64,000 bases of DNA from positions 2,833,975-2,897,974 of the forward strand of contig RPFO01000253.1 of assembly GCA_009746045.1 (NCBI GenBank), read 5' to 3'. This DNA is from Mesostigma viride. Its lineage: Eukaryota; Streptophyta; Mesostigmatophyceae; Mesostigmatales; Mesostigmataceae. The position numbers and the translations under genes were made by a program. The notes below the pieces were generated by a model. That model was not told where the DNA came from. It was given only the letters and a program-made list of their open reading frames with translations, and did not search any database. Below, one piece after another: positions 34,701 to 46,700 of the stretch (positions are counted from its first letter, which is position 1; each line of letters starts with the position of its first letter).

Positions 34701-37700
34701 GGGTCAAAACCCAGGGCCTGAGCGCAGAGGGCGGGCGAGATGTCTCGCCCCAGGAGGCTGCGGTGGAGGCCAATGTAGCGCGTGACCGAGAGGGCCGAAG
34801 CCCACCGGCCCCGCAGCTGAATGGCCTCCGGCGACTCGCCAGCGATGGCGTCGTGCGTCGCCCCTCCATGCCGGAGGCTGTGAAAAGAAAACATCCCCGG
34901 GATGCCCATGCGGGCCTGCACAGCTTCCCACTGCTGCCTAGCCTGGCTGTCCGTTAAGCCCCGAAAAAGAAGTGCATCCGGGGGCTGGCCAGCCGTCAGG
35001 CGTCGCAGGAGCCGCAAGGAAAGTGGATCCCGGACGTGCTGGGCCGCCCCCTGCGCAGTTTTGGGGTTGCACAGCACAAGGGCACCGACCATGGGCCCTG
35101 GCTCGAGAAGGGGGTGGCCAGGATGAGCCACATCCCGAACCCGCAGCCCTAGCGCCTCGCTAATGCGTAAATACTGCTGAAAAGCAATAATAATCAACGC
35201 ACTCAAATGCACCTGTCAACGTGAAACTAGCAAAACGGCAGTGAGATAGCAAAGGCGCCAGGGCATAGGTGGAGGGCTGACAGCCGGAACAAGCCCCTGC
35301 CAACCTGCTAGCAGGCGGTCCGCCAGTACCCAATTCCGAACAATGTCGGGGTAGTACAGGTGCGGACAGGCCTTGGCGTGCTGGCATAAGGTACGCCCCC
35401 GCCTGTTGTATTAAATGGATATTGAATAGAAAATTTCTTAACGGAAAACTTAATAATCTGACGCGCTCAGCACAAGCCCCCGACCTCTTTGTAGCTCACG
35501 TACGCCATTAACAGTGGAATACCGTCAATGTTACGTTCGCACCACTTTTGTCGGCTTTTGTCATCCTAGCACGCCAAGCAGTAGTGACAGGACCTGCGGC
35601 GCTACACTGATCCATTCAGCGCCGCCCACAGAACATTAAACCACCAGCCGACTACCAACCAACCAACCAACAGTCACAACCGTTACCGGACCACAAACGC
35701 ATAAGCCGTCACCACCGAAAATAGCATCACCGAGATTCGACCACATAAGCTCTAGCCAACAGACAATATTGACGAACGCAAGAAGTAAATTCAGATTGCG
35801 CACCCCTGAAATTCCAGACAACACCCAGACCCGTAATAGCCCAAATATCGGCGTACCAACTTCCGTACCAATTTAATTAGTGACTGCGAGATCTGCAATA
35901 TCACAACGCCAGCCCATTTTCTTTTCGAGCAGTCACTTATCCATCAACACTATATATTTTCACTCAAGAGCTACTAGCTAACACTCCCCATACTGCACAA
36001 CATCACCCAGAGCATTATGTACTAGAGGAGTCTCTACCCCTTCCTTGGCGCCCATTCATGCCCCGGGTGAGCTGTCAGTGTTTGCCGTAAGTCCTGTGAG
36101 CAAGCTAGAACACAAGACTGATCGTTACGATTGCCCTTGAGCCACATCACCTCCACACATCATCAAAACCGCACACCCACCAAGGACAGAGCCCCACCAA
36201 GTTAACCCAACCGTACCGGGTCCCCCTTTTCAGTTAAAGGGCTCATTTAGGGATCATACCCAGCCCACCGAACAGATAGGTCCAAATGTCAACTGCTTGA
36301 AAGATTTTGCCACAGGGTCAGAATGTGCCATTCAGCAGTCCCCACAAGTCGCCCAGGGCACCAGCCATGACCATCCGCAGAATCCCGTACTGCTCACGCG
36401 CTGCCGAGAACAGCTTGGTCACAGCGTCAGCGGGGTTGAGCTTCCCAGGCATGTGGAGCACGCTCACAGCGTAAGATAACTCCTTCAACAGGAGGAAATC
36501 AATCTCGCGCGTCCGGGACAGCGCGTTCAGAATGAAACTCACCAACGGCTGGCTGTCGGTGTGAACAGTGGTGGTCAGTACCAAATGCACACTCAACCAC
36601 CCACCCAACCAGCGCAGAAACTGTTCGAGATACATCGAATTCTTGATACACTCGCATACACCACGACACTCGTTAGTATCCGAGCCAGCAGCCACCCTCC
36701 GGCACAAGCGAGAGTACCACGCACACAAGGATGCATTGCCATCCGGGTTAGCCAAGACAGACAGACCACCCATGCGTGCTCGTACCCGAGTGACCTCCCG
36801 ACCCTCACCAGAGGTGTCGGCGAAGCAGTGCAGAGTAACTGGTCGAGATAAGCTCAGCCTGGACAACACAACACCAGGGCTGGAGCGGACATACTGCTTC
36901 ACCACTGAGGGAGGGATGGGAGCAAGCACCTCATCTACAGTCCTGCTGAGCACAAGTAGGTCAGGCGCGCACACCGTCGCCATCCAACCAAGCTTGCCAC
37001 GCAACCGGCTCCACAATCCCTTGTCACACCACTCATCCACTCCCATCACCAGCTTCTCGCAATACTCACTGGGCATACTCAGGTGCAACTGATATCTGCC
37101 CTGCACCACACTCATGGTTTGCAGGACACCGCAGAACACCCGTGGCTTACCTGGGTTTAACAGCTGTAACTCACCCACTGGGAACCGCTCCGCGACCGCT
37201 GCATAGAACTGATGTAGGTCAGCACGAGGCGCAATCACACGCAGGTCATCCCCATGGAGCTGAACAAATATAGGCCCAGAGGGTGTGTGAGTGACAAACA
37301 GCGATGGATCGAATGGAGACACCTCAAAGGAGGCTATCTCGTTGAGCTTGCGTACCAGCGTAGTCCGCCACACTATCGACTCGCTCTGGAGACCCTCTAT
37401 TGCCTTACGTAGCCCCATAAACCTAGCCATCACCACTTCCCGCCAGAAAGGCAGAGCCACCACCACCAATGGCGATGTCTCACCCCGTACCTCATCAAAC
37501 ACCTCCTCACTCGAGTTGGGGAACGCCCGCTTGATATCAACCGAGCTACAAGCATAATCCCTGCCCTCATCCAGGAAACCCAACAGGATCATGCTAAGTA
37601 CCTGGAAGCTATCCCAAGCAAGACCAGGCGTGTACAGTTCCTCCCTTGCAAGCTCACTCGTGCCCGAGAACTCTTGTGACACAGGCCTGACATAGCAAAT

Positions 37701-40700
37701 TTCCACGCCCCCTTTCACCTTATGCGACAGCACCATCTGGAGGGGCAGCACCCTTGTGTACCTCGTCCAGTGGCTCATACACATCGTAACCCTGCCACTC
37801 CTCCACGGCCCTACGGACAGCACACCACCATGACGAAAACCCACTGGGCGTGGACATCTGCCTGACCAGTTCATCCCAGTCTATAGGCGAGTGGGCTGCG
37901 ATATCCCTCCTGGTGATGCCTATGCTAGAGGGGTGCAGCAGTGCCGGTAGCACCAAGTCTACAGCCGGTGGGATATCCGGTCCCCATGCCACCCCCTCAG
38001 TGCCAGACAAGGCTGCCAACCTGGCTACTGTGGTGCAGATGCGACTAAGTGGCTGAATCGACTTGTAGCCCTCGAGCTCAATCGACCCATGCCCCACTCT
38101 AGTCAGACGAGTGCTCTGTATCTGCACATCGGGATGATTGAGGAATGGTAACCCCAATATAGCAGGACCATCGTATCCCAGCACTACACAGAACGGCGTC
38201 TCGCGTCCCAGAATAGTCAACATGACCTCTCCAATGACTCGCACCTTGACCACACCCGAAAAGTCTCGTACAAACTGCCACTTGGAATCACGCAGTGGGA
38301 AATGACGAGCCACACCCTTACCCAGCAGACACACAGCAGCATCCGTGTTCACCTCCAGCCTACAACCAGCTAGAGCACTCTGGCCCCAATCGACTAGCTT
38401 GGACACAGAAGCCCTTTTCTTACCCGCCTTACCAATCTCCTCGGCAGCATTGCCGCTTCCCTCAGGCTCGCCCCCGCCCGGCGCTGCATAGCTCGTACTT
38501 GCTGCTGCCCCAGGGTCACCACCCTGCTGGCCATCACCTGCGGTCGGCGCGCCAGCACCGCCGGCCCGTGACTCTCCACCTGCGGTCGGCATCACTGCCA
38601 CACCGGTCCGTGGCTCGCTGGGAACCGACAGTCCTTGCTCCCTCATCGCAACACGTTGTCGGCCCCGCTGCAGCCGCTCCATGATGCGGGCCAGCATCGC
38701 TGCGCTCTGCTCGTCTCGGCCCCCTGCGGGTGAGGCAACCCCCAACCCGCCGTGCCCACCACTGGCTGGACTGCCGTCGAGCACCGGCAACCCAGCGCTC
38801 GGCAGAAGAGAGGAGGAAGCCGGCTGATCAGGCCCTTTCTTCTCCCTCAGCCCCTCTACCGCCCCTACAGGATCCCCCACCTCCCCTCCAGTCTGCGCAC
38901 TGTCGTCCTCTGACTCATCATCAATGGGCGGGTCTGGCGGCCCCAGCCCATCATAGTAGAGGCGGAGATGCTTCCAGGCCAGAAGCCGGACCCGAGTGCG
39001 CTCCTCAAGCGCTACCTCGGCCAGCATGTGATCCGGATCTACTTCCGTGACCACGCCAGAGCCCTCCCACTGGCCACGATGGCCCATAGGCCCTTCCCTA
39101 TAGGCCCACACCCTCGCTCCCTCCTCTGGCAAGTACACTAGTCCTCTGCGCAGATCAAGCTGTGTCATACGCAGGTAACGGTCACACAGATGGTCCCTGT
39201 ACGCTTCCACCACCTCACGTGGCAGCAGACCCATTTCAAGTCCGCGAGGGGTCACCGCTATGATACCGTCCTCCCCTTCTACCCTGCACAGCACACGATC
39301 ATTCAGGTGATCCTCTACCTTCCTACACCAGAAAGCCTGCTCGCGATATGACTTTCATCTGCCCTAGCGCTAACATGACGTACTTTGAGGTCTGGATATG
39401 CCGCTCCACCAGCCCCTGATGCTCATGGTCAGCTGCGCCAGCTATTTCTATCTGCTCCAAGCCAGCCACACCCTTACAACACTCAAACTGTTGGTCGCAC
39501 TCTATCGCCGATACTACAGCAAACCTTGACTTTACCTGCAGTAGGGCAGCTGCCAGGTCCTCCTTGAACATGCGGTTCAACGGCTCTATGACCTTCATCT
39601 TAGAGAACCTTGCTACCCCCAGCACATACTGCTTCTTGTCATAGGTCAGCACATCACACTGTATACGGCCTCTCTCCAACTCGGGTGTGCGTGCATGGAA
39701 CCTACGCGGCTTGGGTGCATTGCGCTGACAGTGGCCACATCGCTGCCATACCTCCTTACAGGCTGCCACCAGCTCTGGAAACCCTAACGCAGATGCCCAC
39801 TTTTCTGACGCATGACCATGACCTAGCCGCCTATGCAGCGGTACACCAATCTCCCACACACTGAGCACCTCACCAGGACCAGACACGTCGCTGCATGGCA
39901 AGCCTTTCGCCAAAGCTGGGTGTGTTGAGGAAGTGCCCACTATAGGGAGCCCGCCCCCGGCAGCGTGTACGCCTGCCAAGCTACCTCCAACCCCCTTTGT
40001 CCCCGTCCCCAGAGGTGTAGCTGCTTCCCCTTCCGCTACCACCCCGTGCCCAAAGGAGTCCCCCACCTCACCAGCGGTACCAACCATCACTGCTACCTGG
40101 GCACCCAGGTGGGGTGAGAACACCTGGTGGGTCAGACTGGCCTCCCCTTCGGCACCAGCCCGCAAGTTCCCTTCCTCACTACCATCCAGCTCGCCTTGCC
40201 CTAGTCACTGCCGGCGCCCGCCCTGGGCTGCCGGGCAGAGGTGAACATCCTGCGCGAAGTGACCAGGCTGATTACAGCGGTGGCAAAGAGCAGGCCCACG
40301 TGTATTGCTACTGCTGCGCGGTGGCTGCTGTGCAGGCAGGCTGTTCTTGTGACGGTTGTAGCACTGTGCAGCCTGATGGCCCTCACGACCACAAACAAAG
40401 CACAAGCTAGGCGGTCGCTGCTGCCGTGCTGCACCTTGCGGCTGCTGTTGCTGTGGTGCATTGTTACCGCGGTGCCTCTGTGGGAACTTACTCTGCCACC
40501 TTGCAGGTGGACCTCCCATGCCGCGCCTCCCTGACGCTGCACCAGCTTTGCCACCCCGCTTGGGTGGACCACCCCGCTGCCGATCAGCCCCAGCTGCTCC
40601 ACCTGTATCCCCGGCGCTGGCTGCACTGTTGCTTCCAGCTGCCCCGGTCTGCACCACGGCGATCCTGCCAGTATCCTGCAGTGGAGCACTTGTGGGCTGC

Positions 40701-43700
40701 AAGGGGATGGAGTTGGGAGCAGGGGCAGGTGTGGCAGGCAAGAGCAACCCATCTGCGGACAATTTGCCCTGTGCACGCAACTGGGCTATCATATCCCTCT
40801 CCTCCGCCTCCACGATCCTAGATATGACCTCTATTGCGGTATTCAGGTTCTCTTCTGCTTTCTCTCTCTTCAAGGCAGACATGGTGTTCTGCAGGTCTAG
40901 ACCCTTAGAATTGCGCACATAGTGGTCTATCACAGCCATCTCCTGCACTTTCACCCCCGCCTTCTCACTCTCATTCCGGGCATTACGCAAAGCCTGCAGA
41001 TCTAGGGTATAAGGCCGCTGCGGCACCCACCTGTAGATGGCCACATGTCGGGCCTTGGCAGAGGAGATACATTCTAGAAGCACCTTCCTCAACCTACCTG
41101 CAATGGCCTTGGGTTTTACCTTTTCGTCGCGGCATGTGCGCAGGCAGTTTACCAAAATGTCATTGGAGCCGTGGAACATTCCGGCGTCCCTGAAAACCCC
41201 ATAAATGTCCTTGACCATACCACCACGCTCCTTTACAAACGCTTCAAAACGTTCCAGGTAGTCCTCTACTATCTTGAAGCAGGCATTGCTGGGAATACTT
41301 CCGACACGCAACTTGCACAGCTCAATTAAATCTTTTTCTCTTTTGATAGATAACCCTTCTTCATGTTCCCGTTTCCGTTTGTCCCCAGCATTCTCCATTT
41401 TCCACCGGATTGCAAGCAACGACCCACTTCTAGTACATGTTGTATTAAATGGATATTGAATAGAAAATTTCTTAATGGAAAACTTAATAATATGACGCGC
41501 TCAGCACAAGCCCCCGACCTCTTTGTAGCTCACGTACGCCATTAACAGTGGATCGTGGTTCTCTGAACATAGTTTCTTTATAGTGAGATGGAAGGGTAGC
41601 CGCTATAGCTAGGTTATTGGGTTCACGTGACATACCTTTTGAGGCCGGTGCGGCCTGATCCGGATCAGACGTGGCCAAAACTTTGGCCAGTTTTTCTTGG
41701 CCAGGTGGCAGGAGCTACGTTGAGATATAAACCTGCCACTGTCTAGGTTTCTTGGCTCATGGCGTAGTGATTAACTAGATCTAGATTCTTTCTCTCACGC
41801 AATTTGTGACCTAATAGCCCCGGCAGCCTTACGTAAGCTGCCGGCAATTAGAACGCCACATTGCGTCATTTGTTCAGACGCAACATTTGCGTGGCGAAAA
41901 AATGCCGTCCGGGCCAAGGCCGCATGACACGCAAAAAAGGACAAAAACAAACCCACCTAGCTAAGGTCGCCCTCTTTTCTTTTCACGAGGGCGGCGACAG
42001 CAAGCCAGGGGAAACGAACCTCTGGTTTGACGAACCTGTACTGTCGGAGCCATTTTTGGCCCTGAGCAGCAATGCCGAAGGGGCGCAAAGCTACAGGAGG
42101 GCAGGCAGCGCGCGGGGAGGACGGGACGCCCACACCGCGGGCTGCTGCCGCCAGTCACGCGCCAGTCGCCTTCAGCGCCAAAAAGAAGCAGCTCGCCACT
42201 CTGCTCGCCAAGTGCATCAGCCCCGCAGAGGCGGTGGGGGCAGTCGAGCAGGTCTTCGGTGCCGAGGACTGGGTGACGGACGCCAGCTCGTGGAGCTCGA
42301 GCCAGCTGAAGTCTGTCGTGCAGTTGCTGGCCGATCACGTTGATGTTGGCGACGTGTTGGACGCACGTGACCCAAACGGAACGTTGGTGGCAAAACTGCT
42401 GGCCGTGGCAGATCTCGCGGCGGACGAGGAGGCAGGCGCTGCCACCAACGACACCTGCGCAGCGAAAAATGGCCAAGCCGAAAGGCGCGGCCAAGGTTTC
42501 GGCAGGTGGGGGGGCTGTCGGAAAGGAAATGAGGGCGAGGTTGGCGACATTCGTTGGGGCACCTCCGGAAACCGAAAATCAGGACGACGAGGAGGACGAG
42601 GAGGGGGAGGTCGCAGCCGAGAAATTCATGCAAGGTTTGAAGGCAGCGCTGGGAGGAATGGAGGGGAAGCCACTTCAAGGCCTCGAAAGGGGTGGCGCTG
42701 CCAAGCCGAGCCAAGAGCGTGAAATATCGGGTTTCGGAGCGGGTGCTGCCGGGGGTGTTGGAGGACGCCAGCGACAATGGGATGGGAATCCGGTCGTGGG
42801 TCATGACGGTAAAGCCTGGAAATTGGCGGAACATGGAGAACAGGAAAATTGTCATGAACATTGCATTGGCCATGGACACCCTTCTCAAGGAGCTGGGCTC
42901 AGCAGCCGGGGAGCTTGTGGGCATGGAGTACCTAATGAGGGTGGTGGCGGCCTTGCTGCAGGTGGAGGGCAAGGAGGGGGGGGTGGAAGGTGGCCAGCCA
43001 CCTCCTGCCATTGGGGGAGGAGGCTGCACTGTCAGCCACCCCGGCTGTCAAGGCAGCTCTCCAAACTGCCATCCTCTTGGACAAGCTCAGCAAGGCTCAA
43101 CAAGTAGGGAAATAGAATCCCAGCGGGACCGCTCCCTTTTCCCGCTGCCATACCCACTTAGGCCAGCGTACACCGCGTGGGGCAGGGTGAGATCGGCACG
43201 CCGGCGACAGCGTGCCACGCGCCGCCACCGCGAGTACACACTGCAATGCAAGGTAGTGCGTTGGCTTAATTGGCTGTGGGGGGGGGGCAAGACCCTCCTC
43301 CTAACCCTAGAGGGGCGTGCTCTAAGGGGAGGGAGGAGGCCCTTGCGAGGGTCAAGAGGCACTGCACCTGGCACAGTCGCCGCGTAGGGGGCGTTGCGAC
43401 AGGCCAGGAGCAAGAAGGTGCTGATGCAATATATGGGAAGCAGAATAAGTATGAACAACTGCGCGCGGACGCGGTGAGTCTACCAAAGGCGGAGGTGGCG
43501 GGGAAGGCACGGCTGCTCGACCTGTTGGCTATGCGGCCGAGCTGGCGGGAGATATATGCCAGCGAAGAGAACTGCATCAAGCCAGCGGTCGTGGCGAGCG
43601 CAAAGTATTGGAATGTGCCCAAGCCCAGCCGGGGATGCTCCATGGCTGAATGGGGCAAGCTCATGAGCCGGGCAGCGGGCGTGGGCATGGTGGCGTTCCG

Positions 43701-46700
43701 GGAGAGGCGGCCCAAGTGGGTGGATGGCTGCTTTGGAGTGGCCAAGGGGGTGGGTGAGCTTCGGTTCATCGTCAACAGGAAGCTGGGCAACCTGCTGTGG
43801 GTGGACCCCCCCAAGATCCTGCTACCCCACCTGGGCATCCTCGTGGAGGTCTACATCAAGGCTGGTGCTACTGCGCCAAGAGCGACCTCGTGTCATACTA
43901 CTATTCCATCGAGGTGCCCGAGTGGTGGTGGGACTACCAAGGGCTTCCTAGTGTGTGGTCGACTAGCGTAGGTCTGGCAGGGCCCAGGCGGAAGGTGTGG
44001 CCCGTGCTCAAGGTGCTGGCCATGGGACATTCCCATGCGGTGGCGCTGGGGGAGGCCATCCATGAGATGGTGCTCTACATGACCGGTGCCCTGGATCCGA
44101 GGCGCCAGGTCAACTACCTCTCAAGCGCAGGTGAGCTCACCTTGGTGCGCGACGAGTGTGGCCAGCCACTGCGCTTGGCCATCGAGTACAAGGAGGAGCG
44201 CGCCGGGGAGCTTCAGATTGACCTGGAAAACCCCCCTGCCCCCATGCTGTCCATCACCATTGATGACTTGGTGGCCAGCAACGGGCGGACCTGCGAGGCG
44301 GTGAACCAGCTCATCACGCGCGCTATTGAGGAAGGCTACCTCCCTAACAACCTTGTGCCGTCTAAGGAGAAGACTAAGATGGCGAGCCTGGAAGGGGACG
44401 AGCTAGAAGCCCTAGGGGTGGTGCACCGACGGAACGGCGTGCTGGAACCAACGGTCAAGCAGCTCAACCTTGTGATCGCCCACACGCAGGCTATACTCAC
44501 TCGAGGCCGAGCTACGGCCGAGGGGCTGGCTGCCGTCTTGGGGCGGTGGTTGTGGCTGCAGATGTTAAGCCGCAGCTGCTTGTCCATTTGGCAGCAATGT
44601 TTCAAATTCATCAGCCTGCAAGGGTGGGGGCAGCGATCCTGGGTGCTGTGGGCCGGGGTGCGGGAGGAGTTAGAGTGTGCCCTGGCCTTGGCTCCCATGC
44701 TAAGGGTTGACCGAAGCGCACCTTTGGCCCGTGAGGTGGTTGCATCTGACGCGTCCACCTACGGGCAAGGTGTCGTGTACGCAACCATGGAGCCGGGCGA
44801 TGTGACGGAGCTGGCGAGGGCACGAGAGGTGCGGGGGTACCCGACTTTGCTCATACCAAGTGAGGTGGCCTACGCTGGCCCTAGGCCACTGAGCGCGCGG
44901 GCGCAACAAGCAATCACTAGCCAGCAATGGCGGGTTGGGGTCCGGAGTCGTTGGCGGGATCCGGGGATGCACATCAACGAGAAGGAGGTGCGGGCTGCAG
45001 TGAAGGGCGTGGAGAGGAGTGCGCGCAGCTTGGCAAACCGAGGCAAGCGGGTGGTGAGGTTGGTGGACTCCACCGCGGCGTTGGGCTGCTTGGCTAAGGG
45101 GCGGTCCTCATCCCACAAGCTCAACAAGCAGTGCCGCCGCTTGTGCGCGCTGACCCTCGCCACTGGGAGTCGTTCCCAGTGGGTGTGGACGCCGAGTGCA
45201 CTTCAACCAGCCGATGGCGTTTCTCGCGGCCAATCCATGGCGACTTTCTTGGCAGGCTGGGTGCGCGACCTGACCGCGGAAGGCATCCATCCTAACCCGG
45301 GGCCCCCTGCACCTGTTAGCTACCTTCCATTGCTAGAGGGGAAAGTAAAGCCGGCTACTTTGCTGGCCTACCGTCGTGGTCTTGATTCCCTCTTGACTTG
45401 GTGGGAGGCTGGTGGGCGGGCGGACGGGTCATCGTCACGAGCTGACACCCTTGAGGAGACATTTTGTGCGTATGTCGCCTGGGCTCATTTTCGGGGGTAC
45501 AGCCGCCAAGTGTGTGTCAATGCCTTGATGGGGTTGCAACTTTATTATCCCGGTATGGTGAAGCGGTGGGACTTGGCCCGTGGCGTCCTCGCTGGGTGGA
45601 AAACACTTGTGCCCCCCCGTGCCCCTCCTCCCATTCCATGGGAGGCGGCGTTTGCACTTGCCAGCACGATGGTCATGCAAGGTCAGCGCCTTGCGGGCCT
45701 GCTGGTTGTCATCGTGTTCCGCCATTACCTGCGAATCTCGGAGGCGCTGAACCTCCGTGTTGGCCATGTGCGCCTCCAGCCTGACGTTCGGCTTGGGCCG
45801 GCTCAACGGGGCGCCCTCCTGCTGAGGTCTACCAAGACCTCTAGAGCAAGACTCAGTCAGTGGTGGTAGAAGATGTGATGTCTGAAACCATCCTCCGTCA
45901 CTGCATCGCGGGTAAGCACGCTTGGGAGGCCGTGTTCCCTTTCACCTACCCGCAATTCCGGCGCATTTGGCAGGCTGCGAGTCAGGCCTTGGGGGTCGCC
46001 CAGATTTTCACCATTCACGGGCTGCGGCATGGAGGTGCCACTCACGATTTCCTCGCGGGTCGCAGCATGGGGGACATCCAGGGCCGGGGGCGCTGGCTTA
46101 GCAGCTCCACGGTTGCCCATTATGTGGGCTTGCACCGCAGTTTGGAGGTGGAGCTGCCTGAGGTTCTTCTTCGGGCCTTGGCCGCCTGCCCCCCTCGGGC
46201 CTGGCGGGCTATTTTGAAATTGCCCTCCACCTAGTTTGGTTGTTCATTTTTATGTCATTATGCTAGGTTCTTTGCCCCTGGCATGGATCGCCAGGGAGGG
46301 ATATAAGGGTAAGGCTAGCCTTTGCCAAGCAATAAGTGTTCCCATGAGCATCGGCGGCCGGGATGTGGCCTGCCTTTTGTATGTGCTCCACTCATTGTTT
46401 TAATAAAGAGTCTGGTTACCCTGGAGTTCCACGGTTAATAGAAATACCGTCAATGTTACGTTCGCACCACTTTCGTCGGCTTTTGTCATCCTAGCACGCC
46501 AAGCAGTAGTGACGGGACCTGCGGCGCTACACTGATCCATTCAGCGCCGCCCACAGAACATTAAACCACCAGCCGACTACCAACCAACCAACAGTCACAA
46601 CCGTTACCGGACCACAAACGCATAAGCCGTCACCACCGAAAATAGCATCATCGAGATTCGACCACATAAGCTCTAGCCAACAGACAATATTGACGAACGC

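Larger units (their letters stand above)
41553..46443 (+). mobile_element. D2: DIRS-like tyrosine-recombinase retrotransposon inside the copia 5' LTR
   Basis: It runs from TCGTGGTTCTCTGAAC to GGTTAATAGAA. The 3' LTR gives the empty site (CAGTGGA|ATACCG), so the ends are fixed to within a base or two and no target duplication is seen, as expected for recombinase-mediated insertion. Contents: a 5' region A, gag-like ORF1, and pol with RT, RNase H, a 2A-like motif and a complete tyrosine recombinase, then a short 3' region B with AATAAA near 46403. An A2-B2 tail is absent, although a relative at 59432-60350 has one. Frameshifts make it inactive. Confidence 0.85.

Noticed and set aside
42072-43107. 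Programmed frameshifting in D2 ORF1
   Set aside because: D4 keeps the corresponding parts in one frame, so the shifts in D2 and D1 are ordinary mutations.
41553-46443. Inverted terminal repeats of D2 (CGTGG near both ends in opposite sense)
   Set aside because: Similarity beyond about 5 bp is poor, and the tandem unit at 59432-60350 supports direct rather than inverted repeats.
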